Shown: piece by piece, positions 31,590-43,564 of the stretch
Numbering within the stretch: the stretch's first letter is position 1
Layout: each line of letters opens with the position of its first letter
Assembly: GCA_964017185.1 (NCBI GenBank)
Contig: OZ024877.1
Span: 62,212,711 to 62,276,710 of the forward strand
Source: Rugalucina vietnamica
Lineage: Eukaryota > Mollusca > Bivalvia > Lucinida > Lucinidae
Direction: 5' to 3'
DNA: 64,000 nt
Position numbers and translations under genes: made by a program
Notes under the pieces: generated by a model
Told to the model about the DNA's origin: nothing
The model's database searches: none
Seen by the model: only the letters and a program-made list of their open reading frames with translations

Positions 31590-32539
31590 ATACTATGCAT
31601 TCTAACACGCACTGATTAAATATATGTACAATTTCCATGCAGTTGATTTCTACCTGTTAAAAGTTGTCTATCATGGTGTCAACATGTATGTCGCGGTATA
31701 TTAAATGATTTCAAGTTCTCACTACCAGCTAAACTGCTGCTGAGTAAAACAAATCACTGTAGCGAGTACAAACCTTTAATTTCTGCATTGAATTCGGCTC
31801 CTTTCATTAAAATAATTTCTTTAATTAAACATGATATTTCATTCTTTCTTTATTTCTTTATTGAATAACCGACTCAACTGGTTACAGTGGTAGCGACGCT
31901 GCTCCTCTTGGTTTGGACTTAGGCATTTCATAGAGTAAGTCAGGATGGTAGTTGAAAACGCGTAATTTTGCATCTTCTGAGTCAAATGGAAGAAATTTTG
32001 AAAATACTTATTTTATTATAAAACACATCAGATTAAAGCTTATAAAATTTTCTAAATGGTGTTAACTTATAAAAAGTTCGCAAAAAATCCCAAATTTATG
32101 AAATTTAAGGATAAAAATGACTTCTTACACCTTTTCGCAAAATTCCTACTGAGTCTATGAGATTAATATGGACGAACTTTCGAATATGGAAGGATTTTCA
32201 ATCGCAAAAGGAAGAAACAAGGCAAATACTTATTTTGTATATTTTTATACCACATTTTATGGCATATTATAAACATTATGACCATAACTTATAAAATTTT
32301 GTCGTAAAACGGAAAAAGTGTAATTTTTAACATTTTATATGGTTTTCCTATTCAATTGTGTACATCGCTCAACAGTAATTTCACAGGTAAGCGCTCGGGT
32401 ATTTTCGTAAATCCGATAATAGCCGATGGTGCTAGTGAAGACTATTGTTCCCTATGGTGTGCGAAACGCTACTATAATGATACACAGTGTTTTTAAAGCA
32501 TCCCTTATTTATAATTTTTGACAAGGCTGACAAAATTTG

Positions 32540-32790
32540 GGAATTACTGACCGTTGCAAATGCGATACCACTGTTGTGGTTCTAATTGTTAAATGTATTT
32601 TCGTGTTTTCGTGTCGATTTTTGTGCTGTTTGCACCTTATATACGTTTTCATACTTTAGACAAGTTCCGGTAACTGAGTGACCGCTTATTGGGAAGTAGC
32701 TTTTCACTGTGCTTACGGCATGTTTTCTAAGTATAAGTACATGATTGTCAATTTATTTCTCCATCCAGTCCTGTGGGTGAAACTATTAAT
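32540..32790 (+). repeat. R1 dispersed repeat fragment
   Basis: It shares TTTGTGCTGTTTGCACCTTA, GGTAACTGAGTGACCGC, ATTGGGAAGTAGCTTTTCA and AAGTATAAGTACATGATTGT with the R1 copies at 41265 and 55235. Both ends are truncated. Confidence 0.75.
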
Positions 32791-33189
32791 CTAGGTTCCA
32801 TGACTGCAGCTGACATGGACATATTGTGACGAGGCTTGAAACCATGTTGTGCTTTGTCAAAGGGAACTGCTGGTCTTGATACATGACTTACGGGCAAATA
32901 ATTTCGTACGGACAAATACTCGTACACACAAAAATACCAAGGGTTACAGGTGGAAAGGGCTGGCGCTGTCGGTAAATTTAAATTACGATTATTATTAACA
33001 TAAAAGGCTGAATTGAAATAGGTGTGCTGTAAGGCAAATAAAGAAAATGTGTGAAGAGAAACGAAGGTTCCTCATATTATTTTTGACTATTAATGTCTAT
33101 GGATCGTCTACTCAGTTAGCTCACAAATGTGTAATTTAAAATGGATGTCAGAGTGACAAAGACTATGTGTGGTGCAGACTGCTAGAGAG
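32791..33189. other. Intergenic, no gene recognised
   Basis: No repeat or ORF was recognised between the R1 fragment and the start of the decayed retrotransposon. Confidence 0.4.
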
Positions 33190-33907
33190 ATCATAGTCTA
33201 CAGTAGTTGTCAGCAAACACAACCTAAGAATCCAGCCTGCGAGGCGATCCCAAGGCAAGAATGCTTCTAAAAGACAGGATGCCCCAAAGTTGGAGCAAAA
33301 CAGCATGAGACGGACATATGAACCAAATGGATGCAATCAATCGCAGTTCTGAGAACCCCGAAGAAAACTGGACAGTTTTCCACAAAACAGTTCGTTCTGC
33401 AGCTGCTACTACTTTAGAACAACCATCTCGCAAACATCAAGACTGTAAAACAAACCAGACCAAGCTTAGGGACATGCAAGATTCCTGGCTGAGGAAAAAA
33501 AAAACTCAGACGGAATTCAGTCTTTTGTGGACAGAAAGGACTTAAAGAAATTTCATGATGCACTGAAAACCATTTATGGCTTAAAGAGTTCGGGAGCCAG
33601 CACATTGCTCAGTGCAGATAAAAGCTCTCTTCTCATAGATAAAGAGGCTATCTTGAAAAGGTGGGCAGAACATTTCAAAAGTGTGCTGAATCGACCATCA
33701 AACATCAATGAGGATGCAATCGAAAAGCTAAGATAGAGTGCAATGTTCTGTTAGATGAATTTCCAAACGTCATGGAAACAAGGAAAGCTGTTCAACAACA
33801 GTCATCTGGCAAAGCACCAGGTGCAGATGCGATTCCTGCAGAAGTTTATAAGGCCGGGGGTGGGGGGCTACCCAAAGCAGAGAAACTGACATTGTTGTTT
33901 CACTGTA

Positions 33908-35512
33908 CAGTACAGTCAGCGTGATGTTTATATCTCTCACGCTTACGAACGTGGAATTTCGCATGTCACGTGACTTTTTTCCGTGGATTTTGCGTGGAAC
34001 AAGCGTGGATTTTGCGTGAGTTTTGCGAGGAAGTAGCGTGAGGTTTGCGTGGAATTAGGAGATGAAACGTGGAACTGCTTAACTGTAGCGTGAAACGAAA
34101 CGTGGAAAGGATTAAGAGAGTTGCGTGAGATATCTACAGTCCCACGCTCGCTCACGCTTACCACGTTCGTTTCACGCTCAGGAAAAAGGGACATGAAAAA
34201 AGTGATATTTTTCATTTTTTGTATATATGTATATGTCTCTTAACAAGCAAAATAAAAGCAGTGAAGTCATTTGCACCGCTGAAAGTCTGGAACTTTGCCG
34301 CGTACGGACATGTACATGTACTAATCAGTATGGTGTGTTACATTTCCGAAACAAAGAAGACACGCGCAAACGTAGTTTGTGTTTGTATTTTCTATTCTTT
34401 CTTTTGTTTTCGTTTTTTTAACTTATTTTTTTTTCTAAAGTTTCAAATGTCAAAGATATTCTTGCATTTTATCAGTTATCACACAAACTGAATTGTGTGT
34501 TTGTTTGATTAGGATAATTTATAACTTTATGCACCAAATTAGAGTCATTAATTATAACTTAGAGACTATGTCGCTTATTAATCCTGCGTAAAAGAATACC
34601 TTGATTTTGTTGACTTTGGTAAATGCTTGAAAGATAAAACAATAGGTTAAAGGGAATCAGAACTCTTGCAGGGGCATTATACCGACTCTTAAGATGAAAT
34701 TAAGATGAATTAATTGCATGTAAATTACATTGTAACGTGCATCGTAATTTATAATTAAATGATACATGTACATGTAGCAAGGTGCTTGAACCGTATTACA
34801 TGTAGGTCGAGCTTTAATTGACGTTAGGCATCTTAGAGAATACGAAAGACGCATTTATTTAAGAGATGTTCTGCAAAACAACAAACCGGGGTGCTCATCG
34901 TTTCTTATGGCAAAGGTATCAGATATAAATGTACAATGTTCTGCATCTAAAACCGCGGCAGTCAAAAATGCACCACGCTGCTAAATAATATTTAAACGTG
35001 CAAATTTATTCATCACTTAATCTACGATGATAATTGAATCAACACTGAATAACGTATTGCTCAGACTGCAACTCGTGTATTTACGTGCAGCCGCTTTGTT
35101 GTGCAAGTGTAACTATCATTTGTACAGGTTTGCCGTCATCATAATTAGTTGCCGACCTCGTACTTAGGATAAATAAATTAAATATATAGTATTTATTTAA
35201 TTTGGTCATAAAACTTTAATAAATTTTACCCTTTTGAACAAGACGAAACGATAATCCTTTTCTCGCATGTCTCTTAATCCTTTCCACGCTTCTTTTCCTT
35301 AATGAACGTGGAAAGCGTGAGCAAGCGTGGAACTGCTTATATCTCACGCAACTCACACGCTTCTTGCGAGGAATGAACGTGGACATAGCGTGGAACAAGC
35401 GTGGATTTTGCGAGGAATGAGCGAGGGTTTTGCGTGGGTTTTGCGTGGAATTTAATCCTTTCTTCTTTCGTGCGTGAGCGCGAAGGATATAAACATCACG
35501 CTGACTGTACTG
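33908..35512. mobile_element. 1.6-kb Tc1/mariner-like non-autonomous element
   Basis: The TIR begins CAGTACAGTCAGCGTGATGT at 33908 and its reverse complement ends at 35512. TA flanks both ends (33906-33907 and 35513-35514). Removing it restores an open frame across the LINE junction (LFHC then MWRKE), which fixes the boundaries. The subterminal 250-300 bp on each side are crowded with GCGTGGAA/TTTTGCGTGG words in inverted orientation. There is no transposase ORF. CAGT ends plus TA duplication are typical of Tc1/mariner. Confidence 0.9.
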
Positions 35513-36363
35513 TATGTGGAGGAAGGAGGCTATCCCACAAGAATTTAAGGATGTATCCATAATCCACCTATACAAGCGGAGAGGAAATCCACAAGTATGT
35601 GACAACCACAGAGGTATCTCCCTTCTATGCATTGCTGGGAAGATACTAGCAAAAATTCTTTCGAACCGCCTTAATGTTCATCTTGATCAGAAGGGACTTA
35701 TCCCAGAAAGTCAATGTGGATTCAGAAAAGACAGAGGGACAATAGACATGATTTTCACAGCAAGACAGCTTCAGGAGAAATGCCAGGATCAGAATGTATA
35801 CCTATACATGACGTTTTTCGTCCTCACTAAAGGTTTTTACACAGTTAAACGTTATGGACTCTGGAAAATCATGGCAAAGTTTGGCTGTCCACCCAGATTC
35901 ATAGCAATGGTGTGGCAATTTTATGATGGCATGCAAGCACGTGTACAAAATGATTGAGAGTTCTCTGAACCCTTTGAGGTAACGAACGGGGTCAAACAGG
36001 GCTGTGTTATAGCACCGACACTATTCAGCATGATGTTTTCTGCCACGCTAATGGATGCTTTTCAGGACAGTCACACTGGTTTTCCAATTAGGCACCGTTT
36101 TGATGGTACTATATTCAACCTTAGAAGGTTGCAAGCCAACACTAAGGTGTAGACTGATTTGCTAGATGAGCTCCTCTATGCAAATGATAAGTATAAGATG
36201 CCAGCTCCGAGTCAAAAATGCAAAGAGCCATGAATCAAGTCTCACAGTCATTTGATAACTATCTCACAATCAGCACAAAACAGACAGAGGTTGTACACCA
36301 AACAGCATATGGAAAACATTACAATGAACCAACCATCACTGTGAATTGACAAAAACTGAAAAA

Positions 36364-36686
36364 AGGTACGAGTAGGCAAAGATCAGGAAAAGGCGCAATC
36401 AGAAAAAGATTCCCACTCCAAAAACCGAGATGGAAAAAAATAAATAAACATTCAGGTACTTATACCATGAAAACATATCGTAAGCCGAATGGGCAGCTAT
36501 TTTCCAAATAGCTGACTACTCAGTTACCTAAACTTAACTAAAATATTAAAACATACATAAGGCGCCAACAGCACAAAAACATTTAAAAACCAAGACAGAA
36601 AACGAAAGAACCACCACAGAAGTATTGCCTTGGAACGATCAGTAATATAAAATTACTGGCGGGCTCAAATCGATTTTACAGGTACC
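36364..36686 (-). repeat. R1 dispersed repeat inserted in the LINE
   Basis: It starts GGTACGAGTAGGCAAAGATC and ends TTTTACAGGTACC. Excision rejoins LINE codons (QKLK then VVDKFTYLGS). CTGAAA on the left and CTAAAA on the right may be an imperfect 6-bp target duplication. This is the best defined R1 insertion in the window. Confidence 0.8.
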
Positions 36687-37500
36687 TAAAAGTTGTTGAT
36701 AAATTCACTTACCTGGGAAGCACTCTTTCCAGAGCAGTGCACATTGATGAAGATGTCACTAACAGAATTGCGAAAGCCAGTGTGGCATTCCGAAGACACC
36801 GCGCAAATGTCTGGGAGCGAAATGGAATCAAGCTTGACACCAAGCTGAAAGTCTACAAGGCTGTGGTACTGCCAACCCTCTTGTATGCATGTGAGACCTG
36901 GACAGTATACCAGCGTCATGCAAAGAGACTAAATCATTTCCACTTAAGCTGTTTGAGAAAGCTGTTAAAATCAAGTGACAAGACAAGATTCCAGACACAG
37001 AAGTCCTGAAGAAAGAAGGAATGCAAAGCATGCATACTGTCTTAAAGCTAGCATAGCTAAGGTGGTCTGGCCATGTTATAAAAATGTCTGATGAGCGACT
37101 TCCAAAGAAAGTCTTCTATGGAGAACTACAAGAGGGAAAGCGCTCTCAAGGTGACCAGAAGACACGCTACAAAGACACACACAAAGCCTCTCTGAGGGAT
37201 TTCGGCATACCAATTTGCTCTTGGGAACAGACTGCACAGGAGCGATCAAAGTGGCGAGGTCTCATCAACAAAAGAGCAGCTCTCTATGCAAAAAAAGAGA
37301 ATCTCTGAAGCTAAAAGAAAGCGCAGAGAACGCAAAGCCAATACCAATGGGCCAACAGCTGATCCGATGATAATGACTTGCTCTACTTGCAACCGACAGT
37401 TAAGAGCTAGAATTGGCCTAGTCAGCCATCAAAGAACTCACCAACACACACGAACCTATTCAAGAAATAATGATGGTCTTTCTCATTAGTGAGAGACGAA

Positions 37501-38546
37501 CGACCAAATTAAATTGGTCTAACATGAACTATTTATTATTCAAGACACATCAACACAATATCTGATATATACTGAGAGAGAATAGAAAGTTTCGGCTTCA
37601 AATATTAAATTCAAGTATATTGTTTCTTGTTATTAAAATTGCTAACAATAGCGTTTCAGTTACGGATTTCAGTTACGGATTAAAGATTTTGATGTCGAGA
37701 AAACAGATGTCTCGTCTGACTATCCATAGACACCAATTTTAACCATGACTAATATCAACTGGTAATATTTAAAATAAATCTTGAAATATGAAAACAAGTA
37801 ATCTTAAAAAATACGTTTCTACTACCTCTCAGTATATATTTTAAAATGAGAAGTCATCTTATATCGCAAGAATGCGCACGCACTTTTTGATAAAGTTTTC
37901 ATGTTAACTTATCCATATTCAGTCTACCTTGATTCAATGTCGAGTTAAAACTTTTAAAACGGATTCCACTTGTCCCATAAGCGATAGTTGATAAGCGATA
38001 GATGATAGGTTTTCCAAACAATAAGAAACAATCACATGACTCTTTGGTAGCACACAAACCTAAACGAAGCGAGAAAAAGTAAATGTTTTCATATTTGTGT
38101 CCATGTCCTTTGTTTGGTCTAAAGGTCTTTGAAATAGTTCACCTTTACAATGTTATATTAACTGTGTTCCGAATCACAAAAGTGCTATATGTCTCAGTAA
38201 ATACTATGCACAATGTTCTTAAGAATGCACAAAGCTTTAATGTGTATGTCTAACTGATTTTGATATTGCATGAAATACAACAATGGAACAATCAATCCAT
38301 ATATAGAGCTCACAGCATGCATATCTAATAAAAAACGGCGTTGTACAACCATAAGAAGGCCACAATTACATGAGAACTAATGAATTTTATCTTGATATTG
38401 TAACAGTTTCATGAATTACATAGGGGAAACAATATCAGAATTTCTCGTTTTGAAACAACCACAGGCAAAAACATACGTATAACAGATTATCTTAGATGTT
38501 TTTTTTTCTTTTGGTTGGGTTCAGTTGATATCATCGGTTTGACAGT
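37501..38546. other. Intergenic, downstream of the first GPCR
   Basis: AT-rich, with no repeat family recognised. It should contain the 3' untranslated region of the minus-strand GPCR, but no polyadenylation site can be fixed with confidence. Confidence 0.4.
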
Positions 38547-39509
38547 TTACTCTGCCCTAATGCAGCACATTCGAACGCTTCTTTTGCATAAAATATACAC
38601 CAAGCATTTTAGACTATGAGTCAGAAAAAACAAAATTTCAATAACAAAAATAAACGCTGTTCCATCTCTGAAAGAAAAATATTTTAAGGCAATGGTGGGC
38701 ATATCGATACACAGAAATATCACGCTCATCATCGTGGTGAAGACGTACGTGCCTCTATCATGAACACTGATTATTGTTTTTGTTGCGGGTGCTCTGAGTG
38801 ACTGACAGAACCCCTTCATCAAGAGTATGGTCCCTATTAGTATACACGCTGCTGGAAGTACTGCAGCTATGATTGGGATTACAAACTGCGTATGAAGATC
38901 ATAATACGGCTCATACTGATCTCCGTAGTACAGATTCACGACACGGCATTCGGAAATAATTGTACCGTCACTTAGAAGTAACATCAACTCTAAATGCATT
39001 ACATAGTGTACATTGATAAACAAAGTTACACAAACAATCAAAACGACACTGATAAGACCAGTCATTTGACGATCAAATAATTTAGTCATCCGAGGAAAGT
39101 ACGCAAGGATAAGTCTCTCTAAGGTCAAACCTAAAACGAGCCAGCTGTGCAAAATCGTCGCCGACATTTGAACAGGATAATAGAATTTGCAGCTGAATGT
39201 GTTTTCACTACGTATATCGTAATCAAACATCTGATTAAGTATCGTTTCGAGGAACTCCCCAATAAAGAATATAATATCATTGACAACAATGGCACCAACA
39301 TAAACAGTATAAGATGTTTTCTTCTGTTTCTCTTTTACCAACAAAACTAACAGGGTGATATTAGCCAATGTTCCAATAATTATAATGGTAAACTTTAAAA
39401 TATTCCAAAATCCTCGTTGATCTTGTGCGGATGAATATTCGTTATTGTTAGTCGAAGATACGAATGTTACATTGTTGACGTAAGTCGAAAGAGTGTTATT
39501 GTTTTCCAT
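38547..39509 (-). CDS. Rhodopsin-like G protein-coupled receptor, intronless
   Basis: A 320-residue protein with seven hydrophobic segments, roughly residues 34-57, 68-92, 112-136, 149-171, 207-231, 255-278 and 285-307. The N-terminus is Asn-rich with sequons at N4 and N13. Class A landmarks are N50 in TM1, D78 in TM2 (VVNDII), C107 before TM3 pairing with C188 in the second extracellular loop, E131-R132 in place of DRY, FLCIDMP in TM6 (a CWxP variant) and SLKCLVY in TM7 in place of NPxxY. It probably sits in the plasma membrane and senses a peptide or other small ligand, coupling to G proteins. The ligand is unknown, and family context suggests a FMRFamide/TRH-receptor-like mollusc expansion. 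Single exon. Its closest relative here is the gene at 60762-61697. The start is the first Met of the frame, just ahead of the sequons. Confidence 0.9.
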   Translation of the reverse strand: MENNNTLSTYVNNVTFVSSTNNNEYSSAQDQRGFWNILKFTIIIIGTLANITLLVLLVKEKQKKTSYTVYVGAIVVNDIIFFIGEFLETILNQMFDYDIRSENTFSCKFYYPVQMSATILHSWLVLGLTLERLILAYFPRMTKLFDRQMTGLISVVLIVCVTLFINVHYVMHLELMLLLSDGTIISECRVVNLYYGDQYEPYYDLHTQFVIPIIAAVLPAACILIGTILLMKGFCQSLRAPATKTIISVHDRGTYVFTTMMSVIFLCIDMPTIALKYFSFRDGTAFIFVIEILFFLTHSLKCLVYILCKRSVRMCCIRAE

Positions 39510-40519
39510 AGTTTAAATGTCCACTAAGTTTATTTTGTCACTATTACTCGTTCAAAACTCCTTGGAGGCCGCGGATATATGCTTCCGTATGCTAGCCGTT
39601 GAAAAGTCTCAAGTAGACTGACACAATATCCTTTAGACAAACTGCAATACTCATCTTACGCATGCGCTGTTTTTCTGCATTCCAACGATAATGTTCGAGA
39701 TTTTAATACGCGATAGAAACGGAGATCTCTAATACTTAAAAAGTATAATTGCTGAAAAGAATTGTCAAATGAAGTTTAAGTGTGCAGTATCTTTAAAATA
39801 TGATAAATTCCTTCACCTTTTCGCGTTTGAACTCGATTTGTTTCGTTTCCTGACAACATTGCTTGTTACAGCCAGAATCAGAATCAGAATAGTAAAACGT
39901 CAAATTGACAATACCACACCAGGTGGGTATTAGCATCGTCCAGGAAATGTCCTCAAATTAATAACACAATTGTTTTCTCCACAAACCGAAACACCTAGCC
40001 AGTTCAGATATTCGCACTGACCATAGCTTATCATTTTTATTAAATTTCTGAAATTATAGTAACTGTTGATTTTATTCTAGAAAACAGAAGGATTCAAACA
40101 CTTCATCGTACCAGCTAAAATGTCCACCAAAATTGTGTGTGTATCATTTCTACATCAATTGCTGCGTCATGCATGCCTCATACTTCGGTCCCGTAATTTA
40201 GGATAGTCGAAACTAGAGCATCAAATTATTTTTTTTTCACTAGGCGCCTATGCTTTTTCACGAAAACATCGAGGAGAGTTCAAAGAGAGCAATAGATGTA
40301 TGCTGTGCTTACCATATTTGCGTTCAGTGCCAGTTGCCGCTTGTGAAAAAGTGGATAGTTACTGAAGACACTTAAATGATGAAACACGTTCTGACTTAAT
40401 ATTATAAAGAAAATAAATCATACTGTGTAGGTCTGTAGGTTTTCAAAAATCATTACTTTTGTTTTGTAGTATTTAACCCAATCAGGTTGATAACTATACT
40501 GCCTTCTTTAATTGCACAC
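39510..40519. other. Intergenic, upstream of the first GPCR
   Basis: It should hold the promoter of the minus-strand GPCR. No TATA box or other element stands out enough to call. No repeat family was recognised. Confidence 0.4.
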
Positions 40520-41475
40520 CGGTGGGTTGGGCGTCAGACTCTATGATGGCCCCACCACAAAGCTATTCATTTTATTTGGTTGAGGCCGGAGCTTCTTTGC
40601 TGTTGCTTGGCCCACCGGGGTTCAACCGGTATTTTTTTCTTTTGCTGCGGATTTCAGTGAGTTATTCGGCGCACAAGGATTTCCATCGTCGGGCATTTAA
40701 CTGAATCTGTGAGTCATTGTTTTTGATTAATCATGGTGGTTATCATGATTTATTTGTTTGTCCTTGATGATTTATTTTCATTTTGGTCCTTTGAAATCGG
40801 CGAGGATGTTCTGAGAAATTAGAAAATTATTATCGGTTAAGATGCATTTTCTTACCCATATTTTAATATATTTGGTCCCATTTAGATAATACTAGTCTTT
40901 CTATCGACTATCCTGTTGAAAGTTGCAGAATTTCAGTAATTCTCCTTGGCTCCGTGTTGCCGGGTCTGGAGGGGGGGGGGTAACTGAAGAGACTTTTATA
41001 GTCGAAACCGCGGTATGGCCCATGCCCTTGCTCATTAATGTGTTCGCAATTCTTAGGGGATCTCAGTTTTATTTTTATTAGTTAGAGATTCACCACCATG
41101 GCCTATCAACTTACCAAATGATGTGAACCACAGCAGAAGCTGAGGGAGAGGTTATGACCCTGAAAAATCGATTCAAGCCCGCCAGTAATTTTATATTACT
41201 GATCGTTTTAAGGCGATACTTATGTCGTAGTTCTTATTGGTGTATGTCTTGGAGTTAATTTTTTGTGTTGTTTGCACCTTATGTACTGTATGTAGGCATA
41301 TTTTGGTTATGTTTAGGTAGCTGAGTGGCCACCTATTGGAAAAATAGCTGTCTATTCGACTTTCTATGTTTTCTTAGTATAAATACCTTATTGTTCATTT
41401 AGTTTTTTCCAACTACAGTTTTAGGAAAGGGTTTTTTTATCTGAATGTGCCATTTCCTGTTCATTGCCTTTTACT
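40520..41475 (+). repeat. R1 dispersed repeat, longest copy (~950 bp)
   Basis: It runs from ATGATGGCCCCACCACAAAG and GGCCCACCGGGGTTCAACCG, through TCGAAACCGCGGTATGGCCC, to AAGCCCGCCAGTAATTTTAT and the AGCTGTCTATTCG region. It contains the 54840-55450 modules plus the internal module seen at 56020-56340, so it is the best template for the family. A G-run sits at about 40970-40980. No coding capacity. Confidence 0.8.
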
Positions 41476-42189
41476 TTTTTTTATCGTTAGGCACCATCTT
41501 AAACATGCAGTTTCTAAATCTTCTGTAAAATTCTTGGTGATTTTGCAAATATAACTGCATCATCTGCATACATTAAAATAAAACGACGTAATTCATTAAC
41601 TATGAATATTTCATCAAAGTTAGCATGCATATTTCAACAATATTTCGTCACTTCGAAGGACCTCAATTTCATTTTTTATTCATTTATTTTTGTTTTTTGT
41701 TAACATGCAAAGACCAGTTTCCATCACTTCTGCCATCGGAGTCTTACATAATGCAATTCGTTTTTGTTTTTTTAGATCCGCATGTATTTAAAGGTTATAG
41801 ATTTTGTATACGTGCGGCTACCCATGCTTCCAACTTAGGGTCGTAAACTGACAGTCAAAAGATAGGTCGTTTGAATTTGAGTGCAGCGAGGCGATATATA
41901 AGATTTGAATTTGCAGCGCGCAAATATGCACCAGTATTAATCGGCCCATGGAAATTGTGGGGTCGAAATCAGACTACTTCATCATTTTGGCCAATTGCTT
42001 TCCCGTATATTGCATTCACTTGTGAATAGGTAAGTGCTATTTGGACTACGTATTATTGTATACTTTTGTTTAAAGCCCCACACTTTTGAAAATATGTTGA
42101 TATAAATCAGTTACGTCGTCTCCTTAGATGGAGGGGTTGAGTTTAAGCATACTTTTACGGAGGAGGCCATAGTCGATTCCTGGATGCTA
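41476..42189. other. Intergenic, no gene recognised
   Basis: AT-rich sequence with short ORFs only (for example 41625-41846) and no recognisable repeat. Confidence 0.4.
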
Positions 42190-42325
42190 CGCAGTTCCGT
42201 GGGGGAGATTAAAGTGTCTTGTGCATGGGCACAGCACGGCGGAGGTAGGTATCGAACCCATTATTCCTCGCTCGTGAGTCTTGAGCTCTAAATATAAGCC
42301 ACCGCACTCACCAGATGCATGTGTT
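42190..42325 (-). mobile_element. Degenerate tRNA-derived SINE
   Basis: On the minus strand the sequence reads GGTGAGTGCGGTGGCTTA (A-box-like), then GGGTTCGATACC (B-box), then GCACAAGACACTTTAATC, the familiar SINE body motif. It resembles the copies at 30090 and 59440 but is diverged. Target duplication not found. Confidence 0.6.
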
Positions 42326-42689
42326 AAATTCAATGTAAAACGCATAAACACTTACTAAGGATTATCAAAATCATTTGAACCGCAAATTTCACAGATATGT
42401 GAGTAGATCGGGAAAGTAAATTTCATTCCGCTCCGCTTCGGTATCTCATTCTACTACCGTGTGTTGTTCGGGTAGTTACAAAACAGCGACGGGAAATAAT
42501 GAAATGAGGACATCTGGAAGCAATTTGTCATATTTCGGAAATGTGGCATCTTTAAATTTGATTATATTATTTTTTTTAAACCTCTAGCCTGATTGTGTGA
42601 CTATAGAGGTCGTTTTTTGTCGGACCTAATCGGACACAAAATTGTTGGTTTTCACATGCAAAGGCTCAAAGCATATTGTTACCAAAACT

Positions 42690-43060
42690 TGTCCATACAA
42701 TATACATCTAGAATTTTTTTTCAGGTGTAATAATTGAAAAAGAAAATCAGTAGAAAAAAAAAAGATATTTATAATATATTTGCTAAAAAAAAGTACAAAT
42801 AGGCAAAGATCAGGAAATTGATTGTGGGTACACGTTGAAACCGCCTTACCGAGGCGGTTCTAACGAGTACCCACAATCTATGTTTTGGATCATATATAGG
42901 AAAAATAGGTATACCCCTGTAGTCCCCAATTAACGAGTACCCACAATCTATGTTTTGGATCAAATATAAGAAAAATAGGTATACCCCTGTAGTCCCCAAT
43001 TTTACTATATAAAATTGGGGTTCAAGGGGGTATACAATTTAAAGATATGTTTTCCTGATG
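42690..43060 (+). repeat. R2 hairpin repeat with internal tandem duplication
   Basis: The R2 body contains an intact hairpin at 42821-42878 (GTGGGTACACGTT ... AACGAGTACCCAC). A segment starting AACGAGTACCCACAATCTAT is then duplicated in tandem (about 42862 and 42932). A short R1 scrap (AAGTACAAATAGGCAAAGAT) sits directly before the hairpin. The element ends TATACAATTTAAAG with the ATGTTTTCCTGATG motif. Confidence 0.8.
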
Positions 43061-43560
43061 GCTTGACTGTTGCTTTGAGATCGATCACGTGACAATTTAT
43101 GTCAATCACTTAAAAGGATGTACATGTAGATTTCTGGCGTTGAGCAAAACGTTCAGACAATAAAGTCGGTTTACACTTTTAAAGTTTTAAAGTCCAGATA
43201 AAATTCCGGCAATGTGGGTCAAATTTATGGTTATATCCCACGTAAAAGCTCTGACCCTTAACAATTACAATAATGAGAATTAAAATCCGCGAGAGTTGTT
43301 CTTATGGCAAAAAATATATTAGAGAGAGGCTTGGGTGTTTGCATGTGCGTGCACTAAACTAAGCCCACGGCACATCCCCGGCACATCGGAAGTTAAATCC
43401 TGACACGTAGGCCTCGTTTTCCACGATAGATACAAAATGACTAGTGCATAAAAAGTTATTGAAAATATAGGTAAATGGCTCAGAGTCAATGTGTATTTTG
43501 AGCTGTACTAGTCTGTTTTAAGTTCAGCAATGTTTTTTTTTTATTACAATGTCATAAAAA
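43061..43560. other. Intergenic between two R2 copies
   Basis: No ORF or repeat was recognised here. Confidence 0.4.
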
Positions 43561-43564
43561 TACA

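Larger units (their letters stand above)
29916..32458 (-). repeat. Right part of the inverted duplication (partner 56919-59692)
   Basis: Read in reverse it matches 56919-59692 at high identity by eye, for example AAATTAGCTTCCTTCGTTTT, TAGAATATATAATGTTGGGC, ACCGACTCAACTGGTTACAG and GATGGTGCTAGTGAAGACTA. Differences are a longer T-run (30775-30838), a longer microsatellite (31394-31589), and the absence here of about 430 bp found in the partner at roughly 57965-58400. The match ends at CCCTATG near 32458. Confidence 0.9.
33190..37500 (+). pseudogene. Decayed non-LTR retrotransposon (endonuclease/RT type), split by two insertions
   Basis: Three exon-like pieces (33190-33905, 35515-36360 and 36687-37500) translate in shifted, stop-broken frames to the linker, reverse transcriptase and C-terminal parts of one LINE ORF2. 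Seen: the linker with NPEENWTVFHKTV, RWAEHFKSVLNRPS and the SGKAPGADAIPAE thumb-side motif (about 33805-33850), NHRGISLL of the RT core (near 35610), GVKQGC (near 35990), a broken catalytic box YAND instead of YADD (36177-36188), TYLGSTLSR after it, and a terminal C2H2 finger with ARIGLVSHQRTH (near 37405-37440). The N-terminal endonuclease is missing or unrecognisable. This type is common in invertebrates, but I do not fix the clade (RTE- or Jockey-like). It cannot be active. Confidence 0.9.

Noticed and set aside
31372..31612. ORFs of repeated FFLSFFLS / KERKKERT
   Set aside because: Both come from the TTTC/TTCG microsatellite.
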